The position numbers were made by a program, and so were the translations under genes. Below the pieces are notes generated by a model. That model did no database searches. It saw only the letters and a list, made by a program, of their open reading frames with translations, and was not told where the DNA came from. Shown one piece after another: positions 42,883-51,225 of a stretch of DNA of 64,000 nt (the first letter of the stretch is position 1; every line of letters starts with the position of its first letter). The DNA comes from Bradyrhizobium lablabi. GTDB lineage: Bacteria; Pseudomonadota; Alphaproteobacteria; Rhizobiales; Xanthobacteraceae. Location of the stretch: NCBI RefSeq assembly GCF_018131005.1, contig NZ_JAFCJK010000003.1, positions 372,001 to 436,000 of the forward strand. The letters run 5' to 3'.

Positions 42883-43854
42883 ATGACGAGCTTGAAAACG
42901 ATCGGCCGTGCCGTCGCGGCCGCCGCGATAATCCTCGCCGGCAGCGCGCAGGCAGAGAACTTCCCGAGCAAGCCGGTTCACATCCTGGTGCCCTATGCGG
43001 CCGGCGGCGCAGTCGACGTGCTTGCGCGCACGCTCGGCCAGGCGCTGGCGAAGACGTGGGGCCAGCAGCCGGTGATCGAGAACCGGCCGGGCGCCGGCGG
43101 CGTGATCGCTTCTCAGGCGCTGGCCCAGGCCGCGCCCGACGGCACCACGCTGATCCTGGTCGCGAGCGGCCATCCGCTCAATCAGTTCATCTATCCGAGC
43201 CTGCCCTACGACACGTTCAAGGATTTCACTGCGATCACCGAAGTGGCGTCATCCCCGCTTGCCATCGTGGTGTCGAAGACGAGTCCCTACAAGACGCTTG
43301 CCGATGTGCTGGCCGCCGCCAGCAAGGAACCGGACAAATTATCCTATGGCATGTCGGGCAATGGCACCTCGGCGCATCTCGCCGGTGAACTCCTGAACTA
43401 CATGGCGAAGGTCAAGATCGTCGCCATTCCCTACAAGGGCGGTGCCCCGGCGTTATCGGCGGTGATCGCCGGCGACATCCCGCTCAGCATCAATCCGCTC
43501 GCCGAAGCCATCGGCCAAATCGACGGCGGCGCAGTGCGCGCACTCGCGGTCACATCGGCCGAACGCTCCAAGGCGTTGCGCGATGTCCCGACTGTCGCGG
43601 AATCTGGCGTGCCCGGATATGACGTGTCGGTGTGGTGGGGCTTCCTCGGGCCGGCCCGGATGGCGCCGGATGTAGTCGCAAAGCTGCAGGCCGACCTGAG
43701 GGCTGCGCTGCAGGATCCAACCGTGCAAGCGACGCTGGACAAGCTCGGGGCCGCCCCGATCGGCAACACCGCGAGCGAGTTCGACGCTTACATGCACGCG
43801 GAGGCAGCCAAGTGGGAGCCGGTGCTGAAGGCGGCCGGCATCAAGGCACAGTGA
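42883..43854 (+). CDS. Bug family (tripartite tricarboxylate transporter) substrate-binding protein
   Basis: 323-residue exported binding protein: signal SLKTIGRAVAAAAIILAGSAQA, then the Bug core FPSKPVHILVPYAAGGAVDV, GQQPVIENRPGAGGVIASQA, and PYKGGAPALSAVIAGDI. Bug proteins capture carboxylates or aromatic acids in the periplasm for TctAB-type carriers. No TctA or TctB gene is within the window, so it may be an orphan sensor-type Bug or use carriers elsewhere. Divergent from the TetR gene across the palindrome at 42792-42809. GGAAGG is about 11 bases before the ATG. Confidence 0.9.
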   Translation: MTSLKTIGRAVAAAAIILAGSAQAENFPSKPVHILVPYAAGGAVDVLARTLGQALAKTWGQQPVIENRPGAGGVIASQALAQAAPDGTTLILVASGHPLNQFIYPSLPYDTFKDFTAITEVASSPLAIVVSKTSPYKTLADVLAAASKEPDKLSYGMSGNGTSAHLAGELLNYMAKVKIVAIPYKGGAPALSAVIAGDIPLSINPLAEAIGQIDGGAVRALAVTSAERSKALRDVPTVAESGVPGYDVSVWWGFLGPARMAPDVVAKLQADLRAALQDPTVQATLDKLGAAPIGNTASEFDAYMHAEAAKWEPVLKAAGIKAQ

Positions 43855-43863
43855 GCGCGTCGT

Positions 43864-44772
43864 TCAGGACAGTTTGACATCAGGCTCGGCGCGACCGCGC
43901 GCCGCTACATCGAGCAGGAAGGTCTTGCCATGACCCGGATCGGCGGCGCGCTGCGCGTCGTCCATGTCCTGCCAGGCCGAGGTTACGAGCACTTGCGAAA
44001 AATCGCGGCCGACAAAGGCCGGGCAACTGGATTGCCGCGCCGGTACACGCAGCGAGCGCAAGCGCCGGCCCGCGGGATCGTAGATATCGATGCAGGCGCC
44101 GCCCCAGCGCGCGTTCCAGATCATCCCGTCCGCATCGACGATGGCGCCGTCGAGCCCGCCGACGCCTCGATGCCGGATCAATGCGGCGGGTTCACCGACC
44201 GGCAGGCCGGTCGATGCATCGAGCGGCACACGGTAGAGGATATTGGTCGCGGTATCCGCGAAATAGCCGACCTCGCCGTTGGGCGAGAAGCAGATCGCAT
44301 TCGGGATGGTAATGCCGGGGTAGAGCCGCGTGATGCGGCCACGGTGAAGCGCGTAGATCGCGCCTGCGCCCATCTCCGCATGGCGTCCCATGGTTCCAAG
44401 CCAGAACGTGCCCGACGGATGCACACGCGCATCGTTCGAACGCGTCACCGGGTTGTCCGCCTCAAGCGCAGTGAACAGCTGGAGATGGCCGCCGGCGACC
44501 TCGCGGACATAGAGGCCGTCCTCGGCCAGGATGAGCTGCCGCGCGCCGTCTATCCGTGCGAGTGCGCTCGCCATCTTCGGCAGCACATGAATGATGGTGC
44601 CCGCAGCGGCGAAGCGATGTTCGAACAGGCGCCGCTCGGCGATGTCAAACCACCAGGCGGTATCGGTCGACACGTCGTAGGTCGGCCCCTCACCGAGATG
44701 GCAGCGCTCCGCCGACAGCACCGACGTCGGCACGTCCTCCATCACCTCATCCGCGATGCGGTCCGGCGTCAT
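43864..44772 (-). CDS. SMP-30/gluconolactonase family sugar lactonase
   Basis: 302-residue cytosolic lactonase of the regucalcin type. Metal-site motifs: HLGEGPTYD with the Glu ligand, NDARVHPSGTFWLGTMGR with the Asn ligand, IPNAICFSPNGEVGYFADT and GGLDGAIVDADGMIWNARWGG with the Asp general base. It should open the galactono- or arabinono-lactone produced by the dehydrogenase of the same operon. The ATG at 44772 lies five bases after the mutarotase stop; the longer frame to 44895 has no family sequence. Last gene of the GntR-dehydrogenase-mutarotase-lactonase unit. Confidence 0.9.
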   Translation of the reverse strand: MTPDRIADEVMEDVPTSVLSAERCHLGEGPTYDVSTDTAWWFDIAERRLFEHRFAAAGTIIHVLPKMASALARIDGARQLILAEDGLYVREVAGGHLQLFTALEADNPVTRSNDARVHPSGTFWLGTMGRHAEMGAGAIYALHRGRITRLYPGITIPNAICFSPNGEVGYFADTATNILYRVPLDASTGLPVGEPAALIRHRGVGGLDGAIVDADGMIWNARWGGACIDIYDPAGRRLRSLRVPARQSSCPAFVGRDFSQVLVTSAWQDMDDAQRAADPGHGKTFLLDVAARGRAEPDVKLS

Positions 44773-44777
44773 GGCGC

Positions 44778-45848
44778 TCACACGGTGGAAAAACGATAGA
44801 CGATGGTGCGTCGATAGATTTCCCCTGGATCGAGCCGCGCCGACGGGAAGTCCGGGCGGTTCGGCGTATCCGGCCAGGCGTGCGGCTCGAGACACAGCGC
44901 GTCGGATTGCCGGTAGAGCCGGCCGCCCTTACCGGCCGTACTGCCATCGAGGAAGTTGCCTGAATAGAATTGCAATCCCGGCTGATCGGTCAGCAATTCC
45001 ATCACCCTGCCGCTGCGCGGCGCTTCGAGCCGCGCGGCAAGGCGAATGCCCGGCTCCGATCCCAGGCAGAAATTGTGATCATAGCCGCGGCCGAGCCTCA
45101 GTTGCTCGTCGTTCAAGCGAATGCGCGAACCGATCTCGGTCGGCGTTCGAAAGTCGAACGGCGTGCCGTCGACCAGCCGTGGCGGTTCCGGCAGAGGGAT
45201 TGCCGAGCCGTCGACGGCTAGAAAATGATCCGCCGGGATCGTCAACCGATGGTCGAGGATCTGGGTCGCGGAGCGGGCGCCGTTGAGATTGAAGAAACTG
45301 TGGTTGGTGAGGTTGACGATCGTCGGACGATCGGACGTCGCCTGGTACGTGACGGAAAGCTCGGTCGCGCTTCTGACGCGATAAGTCGCGCGGACCTCCA
45401 GACTCCCCGGATAACCTTCCTCGCCATGCGGGCTCGTGCGCGCCAGCACCAGCGTCGGTCCCGGACTGTCGGTGAGTTCAACGATCTGCCAGAGCTTGCG
45501 ATCAAAACCCTGCGGACCACCATGCAGCGCGTTGGGACCGTTATTGGCATCGAGGCTGACCGCCGCCTCGTCGAGCACGAAGCGCGCTCCAGCGATCCGG
45601 TTGGCGTAACGCCCGACGGTGGCGCCGAAGAATTTGCGCTGCGCGAGATAGCCGTCGCATTCGTCGTGCCCGAGGACGATATCATCGCAATGCCCGTTGC
45701 GATCGGGGATCTTGAGCGACTGCAGCGTGGCACCGAAAGGAATGATGGCGGCCTCGAAGCCGTTGCCGCCACGCAGAGTCACGCGCTCGATCACTGAACC
45801 ATTGGACAATCTGCCGAATGGAGCGCGATCGATCGTGGCTGATGTCAT
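44778..45848 (-). CDS. galM: aldose 1-epimerase (mutarotase)
   Basis: Interconverts alpha and beta anomers of aldoses. 356 residues; catalytic marks NNGPNALHGGPQGFDRKLW (first His), TNHSFFNLNG (second His), and the Glu near LQFYSGNFLDG at the C-terminus. VGRYANRIAGARF is the usual substrate-binding segment. The frame opens with TTG at 45854; the ATG at 45848 has GAGGATTG upstream. Two bases separate it from the dehydrogenase stop. It supplies the anomer used by the sugar 1-dehydrogenase encoded immediately upstream. Confidence 0.93.
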   Translation of the reverse strand: MTSATIDRAPFGRLSNGSVIERVTLRGGNGFEAAIIPFGATLQSLKIPDRNGHCDDIVLGHDECDGYLAQRKFFGATVGRYANRIAGARFVLDEAAVSLDANNGPNALHGGPQGFDRKLWQIVELTDSPGPTLVLARTSPHGEEGYPGSLEVRATYRVRSATELSVTYQATSDRPTIVNLTNHSFFNLNGARSATQILDHRLTIPADHFLAVDGSAIPLPEPPRLVDGTPFDFRTPTEIGSRIRLNDEQLRLGRGYDHNFCLGSEPGIRLAARLEAPRSGRVMELLTDQPGLQFYSGNFLDGSTAGKGGRLYRQSDALCLEPHAWPDTPNRPDFPSARLDPGEIYRRTIVYRFSTV

Positions 45849-45850
45849 GG

Positions 45851-46780
45851 TCAATCCTCAAACGGCTCGACGAAGCGCCGCCGTCCCAGCATGAAGCTGT
45901 CGGCCACGAGCTGCAATGGCGTCAGGTCGACGTCGGATTTGCCTTGCGACGCCAGGGTGGCGAAGCGGCGATAGAGTCCAGGATACTCCTCGTCCCTGGC
46001 ATCGACGATCAGCCTGTCGCCGTCACGCAATTGCGCGCCACCCTTCGACAGCGTCACGTTGCCCGCATCGGTTTCGAAAAGCATGTCCCAGCTCTGTGGA
46101 CCGGTCTGGCGGAAATCGAACTCGGCGCGGATCGGCAGGCCGTTCACGTCCGACAGGTCCAGCTCCGCCGCGATCGGCGCGGCGCGGTTGACCGGAAAGG
46201 CCAGTTCGGCGCGCCTGACGAACACCTGATCCGGCAGGATGCGGGTCAGGATGGACAGCGCATTGATGCCGGGATCGAACACGCCAAAGCCACCGGCCTC
46301 GAAGATCCAGGCCTGTCCGGGATGCCAGATCCGCACGTCTTCCTTCCAGATGATCGTCACCCTGACGAGCCTGCGGTCAGCGAGCAGACGCCGGGCCGGC
46401 TCGACCGCGGACGCGTAACGCGAGTGCCAGGTCGCGAACAATGTCCGGCCCGCGCCCTCTGCGGCCGCAATCAGCGGCATGACTTCGCTCACAGTCGCGC
46501 CCGGCGGCTTTTCCAGGAGGACGTGCTTGTGTGCGGCAAGCGCGAGCGCGGCCTGCGCGTGACGGATCTGCGGCGGCGTGCACAGCGCAACGGCGTCGAT
46601 CTCGGGCCCGCTCCGCAACAGCTCCTGCAGATCGCTGAAGTGCGCCAGGCCGGGCGAGGCATTGACGGGATCGGCGATCGCGACAAGCGCAGTGCCCTGC
46701 GTCTTCGCGATCGCCGGCGCGTGCTGCCTGCGCGCGATCTCTCCGAATCCGACGATAGCGATGCGGAGCACCTCACTCAT
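45851..46780 (-). CDS. Gfo/Idh/MocA-type sugar 1-dehydrogenase (L-arabinose / D-galactose 1-dehydrogenase)
   Basis: 309 residues. N-terminal NAD(P) fold (LRIAIVGFGEIARRQHAPAI), catalytic EKPPGATVSEV with Lys, then ATWHSRYASAVEPAR, WKEDVRIWHPGQAWIFEAGG and VFDPGINALSILTRILP. I recall these last blocks as near-identical to Azospirillum L-arabinose 1-dehydrogenase and Pseudomonas/Rhizobium D-galactose 1-dehydrogenase, which accept both sugars. It oxidises the sugar to the 1,4-lactone. Second gene of the operon, 10 bases after the regulator, followed by mutarotase and lactonase. The preferred sugar cannot be decided by eye. Confidence 0.88.
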   Translation of the reverse strand: MSEVLRIAIVGFGEIARRQHAPAIAKTQGTALVAIADPVNASPGLAHFSDLQELLRSGPEIDAVALCTPPQIRHAQAALALAAHKHVLLEKPPGATVSEVMPLIAAAEGAGRTLFATWHSRYASAVEPARRLLADRRLVRVTIIWKEDVRIWHPGQAWIFEAGGFGVFDPGINALSILTRILPDQVFVRRAELAFPVNRAAPIAAELDLSDVNGLPIRAEFDFRQTGPQSWDMLFETDAGNVTLSKGGAQLRDGDRLIVDARDEEYPGLYRRFATLASQGKSDVDLTPLQLVADSFMLGRRRFVEPFED

Positions 46781-46789
46781 GACGCATTC

Positions 46790-47569
46790 TCACGTTCCGG
46801 ACCCGGGTTCGGCGATGCCGGCCATGGGGTCGTGCAGCGCGGGATCTACGACCGCCGCGCCGTGGCGGCGTATGCCGTTGAAGATCACGGCGGTCATGGC
46901 GGCAGCGGCGTCTTCCGCATTGCCGTCGGCGATCGCATCGACGATGCGCTGATGACAGCATAGCACCGTCTCGCGGTCGGCGGGATCGACGGGCGCGCTC
47001 AGCACGAAGGAGGCGCGCAGCGCGGCCTCGATCACTCCGTCGACCGACCGCATGAAGGGATTGCCGGAGGCCTTGGCGACGGCGATATGCAGGGCGAGAT
47101 CGCCATCGGCGAATGCGTCGGAATCGGATGGTTCGTGCCGCATGATCGCGATGCAGCGGCGCAGTTCGACGATATCGGGCTCGGTGCGCCGCGCCGCCGC
47201 CAGCGCCGCCGCGCGCGGCTCGATCGCAAGGCGGATCTCGGCGAGATCGCCAAGGAACTGCTTGTCGATGCCGACATCAAGGTGCCAGGCCAGAACATCG
47301 GCATCGAACATGTTCCAGGCGCCACGGCCGCGCACCACGGTGCCGACCCGCGCCTTGGTGGTAAGCAGGCCCTTCGCGACCAGCGTCTTGATGCTCTCGC
47401 GCAATACGGGACGGGAAATGCCAAAATTCGCCGTCAGCTCGGCATCGCCGGGCAGCCGCGTGCCCTCGGCGTAGCGGCCGGCGATGATATCGATGCCAAT
47501 GCTGCGCGCGACTTCGGCGTGGTTGGAATGCGCCCGCCGCGCCGGAATGATCACCAAGCCGGAATTCAT
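46790..47569 (-). CDS. GntR/FadR family transcriptional regulator of the sugar oxidation operon
   Basis: 259-residue FadR-subfamily regulator. The winged helix reads RYAEGTRLPGDAELTANFGI then SRPVLRESIKTLVAKGLL (about residues 31-68). A C-terminal FCD domain holds the metal/ligand His and Asp residues (LAEIRLAIEPRAAALA, LALHIAVAKASGNP, CCHQRIVDAIADGNAEDA). First gene of the operon with dehydrogenase, mutarotase and lactonase, so it is a probable autoregulated sensor of the sugar or its acid. AAGGGCAG precedes the ATG. The AT-rich block at 47622-47652 upstream is the likely promoter/operator. Confidence 0.9.
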   Translation of the reverse strand: MNSGLVIIPARRAHSNHAEVARSIGIDIIAGRYAEGTRLPGDAELTANFGISRPVLRESIKTLVAKGLLTTKARVGTVVRGRGAWNMFDADVLAWHLDVGIDKQFLGDLAEIRLAIEPRAAALAAARRTEPDIVELRRCIAIMRHEPSDSDAFADGDLALHIAVAKASGNPFMRSVDGVIEAALRASFVLSAPVDPADRETVLCCHQRIVDAIADGNAEDAAAAMTAVIFNGIRRHGAAVVDPALHDPMAGIAEPGSGT

Positions 47570-47621
47570 CAATCGGCTGCCCTTCGGCTGATGCCGCCGC
47601 AGCATGACCATAAGTCAGGAT

Positions 47622-47652
47622 CGATTACTAGTCATATAATCTTACTTTTTGA
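47622..47652 (-). promoter_or_regulatory. AT-rich candidate promoter of the GntR-led operon
   Basis: In an otherwise GC-rich region the stretch GATTACTAGTCATATAATC and the following TTACTTTTTGACT stand out. On the minus strand AGTCAAAAAG and GATTATATGAC could serve as -35/-10-like elements about 60-80 bases before the regulator ATG. Arms GATTA/TAATC flank TATGACTAG and might be part of an operator. Suggestive only. Confidence 0.4.
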
Positions 47653-47712
47653 CTCTCGTCTTCCCAAGGCAAATCTGCGAGCTTCGGGAGGTGGTGCCGC
47701 TTTCGCGCGCGT

Positions 47713-48738
47713 CTATCGCGCCGCTTCGAACCCGCTGAGCCCAGCCGCGAGATTGGCGCCGAGGATGTCGGAGAGATAGCCGCCCTCCTGCACCAGCACC
47801 GTCGGCAGTCCGATTCGCGCGAGCGCCGCGCCGATGCGGCGAAAGCCCTCGGTCGTCACCGCGAGGCCCGCGAGGGGATCATGCTCGGAGGCATCGAGGC
47901 CGAACGCGACGACGAGCGCGCCCGGCGCGAACGCGTGGATCGCCTCCGTCGCGGTTGCGAGTGCGTGCATGTAGCCGTCGTCGCCAGTGCCCTTCGGCAG
48001 CGGAATGTTGAGATTGGCGCCGAGGCCGGCCCCCGCACCACGCTCATGGGCATAACCCCAGACGTACGGGTAGAAGAACGATGGGTCAGCGTGGATCGAG
48101 ACGGTAAACACGTCCCGCCGCTCGTAGAAGATGCCCTGCGTGCCGTTGCCATGATGTACGTCGACATCGAGGATCGCGACGCGCTCGTGTCGCTGACGCA
48201 GATGCTCGGCAGCGATTGCGCTGTTGTTGAGGAAACAGAAGCCACCGGCGAGATCGCGATAAGCATGATGGCCAGGCGGTCGGCAAAGCGCGTACACGGC
48301 GTCCTCCCCATCGAGCACCATCTGCGCGGCCGTGGTCGCAACGTCGGTCGCAACACACGCGGCGGCCCAGGTGCCCGGACCGATCGGACAGCCGGTGTCG
48401 ACAGTGTGCCATCCGAGCCTGCCGACGATATGGGTCGGATAGGTGCCGGGATTGCGGACGGGATGCACGTTCGCGATCATCTCCGGCCCCGCATCGCCGA
48501 GCGCGGACCACGCATCCCACGCTTCGGCGAGAAAGCTCAGATATTCCGGGCTGTGCACCCGCGCGCGCGGACCCTGGCCGAATGCGGTCGGCGCGACCAG
48601 CGCGTGGTTTCCAGTCCTCAGTCCGGCCAGCAGGCGATCGGCACGTTCCGGCTGCTCGGTGGTGCGCTTGACCACGCCACGCACCAGGAAGAATTGCGGA
48701 TCGTGGCTGCGGTGCAGTTCGCTGTAAACGGCCTTCAC
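47713..48738 (-). CDS. histone deacetylase-fold acetylpolyamine amidohydrolase-like protein
   Basis: 341-residue zinc deacetylase of the arginase/HDAC fold. Catalytic motifs: CRPPGHHAYRDLAGGFCFLN (tandem His), ILDVDVHHGNGTQGIFYER (zinc Asp and His), ASEHDPLAG (zinc Asp), and EGGYLSDILG. The N-terminal ERADRLLAGL and VHSPEYLSFL match bacterial acetylpolyamine amidohydrolases, which deacetylate acetylputrescine-type substrates. The start codon is GTG at 48738 with GGGAGC upstream. Upstream of the GntR operon on the same strand, with a 143-base gap and probably a separate unit. Confidence 0.9.
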   Translation of the reverse strand: MKAVYSELHRSHDPQFFLVRGVVKRTTEQPERADRLLAGLRTGNHALVAPTAFGQGPRARVHSPEYLSFLAEAWDAWSALGDAGPEMIANVHPVRNPGTYPTHIVGRLGWHTVDTGCPIGPGTWAAACVATDVATTAAQMVLDGEDAVYALCRPPGHHAYRDLAGGFCFLNNSAIAAEHLRQRHERVAILDVDVHHGNGTQGIFYERRDVFTVSIHADPSFFYPYVWGYAHERGAGAGLGANLNIPLPKGTGDDGYMHALATATEAIHAFAPGALVVAFGLDASEHDPLAGLAVTTEGFRRIGAALARIGLPTVLVQEGGYLSDILGANLAAGLSGFEAAR

Positions 48739-48964
48739 TGAATGCTCCCGTTCGCTTGAGAGGCCAAAATAGTCGATCCCAAGGCGGTATCAATCGATGC
48801 CGTATCGCGGTCAAGGTCCGGATGCCGGCGTCGAGATCGATCGCAGTGCCATCGCGGCTGCGAACGCGCTATACAGGCGGCACGTCAATCCTGGTCCCGG
48901 GGCCGGACCATTGGCTGCAAGCATCCTTTGCCTCGCGCATCGACAAGAAAGGTTGGAGAGAAAC

Positions 48965-50413
48965 ATGACCGCCCTGCAGAAAAACTTCATCGCCGGCGAC
49001 TGGGTCGACGGATCTGGTATCACGCGGGACATCAATCCCTCCAACACGAACGACGTCGTCGGCGAATACGCCAAGGCCGACAAGGCGCAGACCGAGAAGG
49101 CGATCGCCGCGGCGAAGGGCGCCTTTCCCGCCTGGTCGCGCTCGACCCCGCAGGAGCGTTTTGACGCGCTCAACAGGATTTCGACCGAAATCCTCGCCCG
49201 CAAGGAGGAACTCGGACGCCTGCTCGCGCGCGAGGAAGGCAAGACGCTGCCGGAGGGCATCGGCGAGGTCGCACGTGCCGGACAGATCTTTGCGTTCTTC
49301 GCCGGCGAAGCGCTGCGGCTGATGGGCGAGAAGGGCGCCTCCGTTCGCCCCGGGCTCGAGGTCGAGATCACCCGCGAGCCGGTCGGCGTGGTCGGCATGA
49401 TCACACCATGGAATTTCCCGATCGCGATCCCGGCCTGGAAGATCGCGCCCGCGCTCTGCTACGGCAACACAGTCGTGTTCAAGCCGGCCGAGCTCGTGCC
49501 GGGCTCCGCGCACGCGCTGTCCGAGATCATCGCGCGTTCCGGCCTTCCGGCCGGGGTCTTCAACCTCGTGGTGGGCTCAGGCTCCGTCGTGGGCCAGACC
49601 CTGCTCGAACATCCCGATGTCTCCGCGATCTCCTTCACCGGCTCGGTCGCCACAGGCCGCAAGATCGCGCAGGCCTGCGTGCTTTCCAATCCCATGAAGA
49701 AGTTCCAGCTCGAGATGGGCGGCAAGAATCCGCTGGTCGTGCTCGACGATGCGGACCTCAAGGTCGCGGTCGAGGTGGCCGTCAACGGCGCCTATTTCTC
49801 GACCGGCCAGCGCTGCACGGCGTCCTCGCGCCTGATCGTCACCTCGGGCATCCATGACCGCTTTGTCGCGGCGATGACCGAACGGATGAAGGGCCTCTCG
49901 GTCGGCGACGCCCTGAAGAGCGGCGTACATGTCGGCCCGGTCGTGGACCAGAGCCAGCTCGACCAGGATCTGCGCTACATCAAGATCGGCCAGGATGAAG
50001 GCGCCCGCCTGTACTGGGGTGGTGAGCTCTTGAACCGTGAGACGCCCGGCTTCTACCTGCAACCGGCGCTGTTCACCGAGGCCAATAACGCCATGCGCAT
50101 CGCGCGCGAGGAGATATTTGGCCCGGTTGCCTGCGTGATCCGCGCCAAGGACTACGAGGAGGCGCTTGCAATCTCCAACGACACCGAGTTCGGCCTCGCC
50201 TCCGGCATCTGCACTACCAGCCTGAAATACGCCTCGCATTACAAGCGCAACAGCGAGGCTGGCATGGTGATGGTCAACCTGCCGACCGCCGGCGTCGACT
50301 ATCACGTACCGTTCGGCGGCCGCAAAGGCTCGAGCTACGGCGCCCGCGAACAGGGCTCCTATGCTCGCGAATTCTACACCACGGTGAAGACCGCTTACGC
50401 CAATCCGGGCTGA
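48965..50413 (+). CDS. aldehyde dehydrogenase, probable 2,5-dioxovalerate (alpha-ketoglutarate semialdehyde) dehydrogenase
   Basis: 482-residue NAD(P)-dependent aldehyde dehydrogenase. Catalytic Cys284 in STGQRCTASS and general-base Glu250 in LEMGGKNP; cofactor segments ITPWNFPIAIP and FTGSVATGRKI. The overall sequence style (DINPSNTNDVVGEYA; AGVDYHVPFGGRKGSS) is close to what I recall of the Bacillus GucD-type alpha-ketoglutarate-semialdehyde dehydrogenases. That reaction ends non-phosphorylative L-arabinose or galactarate breakdown, matching the operon at 43864-47569. GGAGAG precedes the ATG. Divergent from the deacetylase gene; ends at a strong hairpin. Confidence 0.85.
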   Translation: MTALQKNFIAGDWVDGSGITRDINPSNTNDVVGEYAKADKAQTEKAIAAAKGAFPAWSRSTPQERFDALNRISTEILARKEELGRLLAREEGKTLPEGIGEVARAGQIFAFFAGEALRLMGEKGASVRPGLEVEITREPVGVVGMITPWNFPIAIPAWKIAPALCYGNTVVFKPAELVPGSAHALSEIIARSGLPAGVFNLVVGSGSVVGQTLLEHPDVSAISFTGSVATGRKIAQACVLSNPMKKFQLEMGGKNPLVVLDDADLKVAVEVAVNGAYFSTGQRCTASSRLIVTSGIHDRFVAAMTERMKGLSVGDALKSGVHVGPVVDQSQLDQDLRYIKIGQDEGARLYWGGELLNRETPGFYLQPALFTEANNAMRIAREEIFGPVACVIRAKDYEEALAISNDTEFGLASGICTTSLKYASHYKRNSEAGMVMVNLPTAGVDYHVPFGGRKGSSYGAREQGSYAREFYTTVKTAYANPG

Positions 50414-50440
50414 TCGTAACGGCGGAGCGCGTGCCGCCAC

Positions 50441-50480
50441 GGAAAGTCCGCTGCCGACATGGTCGGCAGCGGACTATTCC
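50441..50480. terminator. strong hairpin between convergent genes
   Basis: Perfect 14-bp stem: AGTCCGCTGCCGAC (50445-50458), loop ATG, GTCGGCAGCGGACT (50462-50475), extended by GGAA/TTCC with one bulge. It follows the aldehyde dehydrogenase stop by 27 bases and precedes the stop of the opposing small gene by 30. No long T-run. Confidence 0.75.
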
Positions 50481-50509
50481 AATCATATGCAAGATCGCTC
50501 GGTCCGCCA

Positions 50510-50764
50510 TCACTCGTTGTCGTGATGGATCACGGTCTTGCTGCGGTTACCGAACTCATCTTCCTTCTTGATCACAGTGGTCCGGTCGCGGGGTTCGCGC
50601 TCCTTGATGACCGTGGTGCGGTCACGATCGCGGTCGCGATACTCGTGGGACTGACCGACCGTCACTCCGGCGCCGACGGGACCGACGCGAACACCAACTT
50701 CATCGGCAATAGCAGGCATCGCGATCGAGCCCACCATGGCCGCAGCCAACAGATACTTTTTCAT
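50510..50764 (-). CDS. small exported protein with charged RDRTTVIK repeats
   Basis: 84 residues. Signal peptide KKYLLAAAMVGSIAMPAIA, then VGVRVGPVGAGVTVG, and a highly charged tail with two copies of RDRTTVIK and a third related RSKTVIHH. GGAGAAG precedes the ATG. The function is unknown; small periplasmic proteins of this build are common in Bradyrhizobium-like genomes (memory). Monocistronic, convergent with the aldehyde dehydrogenase. Confidence 0.82.
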   Translation of the reverse strand: MKKYLLAAAMVGSIAMPAIADEVGVRVGPVGAGVTVGQSHEYRDRDRDRTTVIKEREPRDRTTVIKKEDEFGNRSKTVIHHDNE

Positions 50765-50950
50765 ATGTCTTCTCCAGCCTTACGTGTGGCGGAGGAACGT
50801 CGCGTACGACGGATTGTTCCTGCACGATCCGACCGCTCGGCTGCGAAACTCCATGAACAGGCATTCACCTGTGTGGCGAAATGATCATGTTCCCCGCGTT
50901 GAATAGCCCGAATTGCTGCCCCACGTCGTTCTCCAACAGGAGGACGTCTC

Positions 50951-51133
50951 ATGAAGCAGTCGCAACATTTTCTCGAGAATGCAGCCAACTGTGCGCAGCT
51001 CGCCGAGCGAGCGACCGACGAGCCAACCTACAATCGCTACAAACGAATGGAAGCCGCCTGGAGGGCGTTGGCCAAGGAGCAGGACTGGCTCGACGGTGAA
51101 ACCTCGCCGTCGGAAACTGGCTTGGATGCCTAA
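50951..51133 (+). CDS. small conserved hypothetical protein, 60 residues
   Basis: MKQSQHFLENAANCAQLAER then ATDEPTYNRYKRMEAAWRALAKEQDWLDGE: a short helical, soluble protein. AGGAGG sits at ideal spacing before the ATG, which with the regular heptad-like helix supports a real gene. I associate this pattern with rhizobial proteins of unknown role (memory). It lies 92 bases before the DUF899 gene on the same strand. Confidence 0.75.
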   Translation: MKQSQHFLENAANCAQLAERATDEPTYNRYKRMEAAWRALAKEQDWLDGETSPSETGLDA

Positions 51134-51225
51134 CGTGCTCGACGAGTCCAACCACGACGACGGGAGGAGCGCGGAACCCGCTACGGCGCCCAGCGTTTAG
51201 GCTCTGACAACGTGGAGACCGTGCC

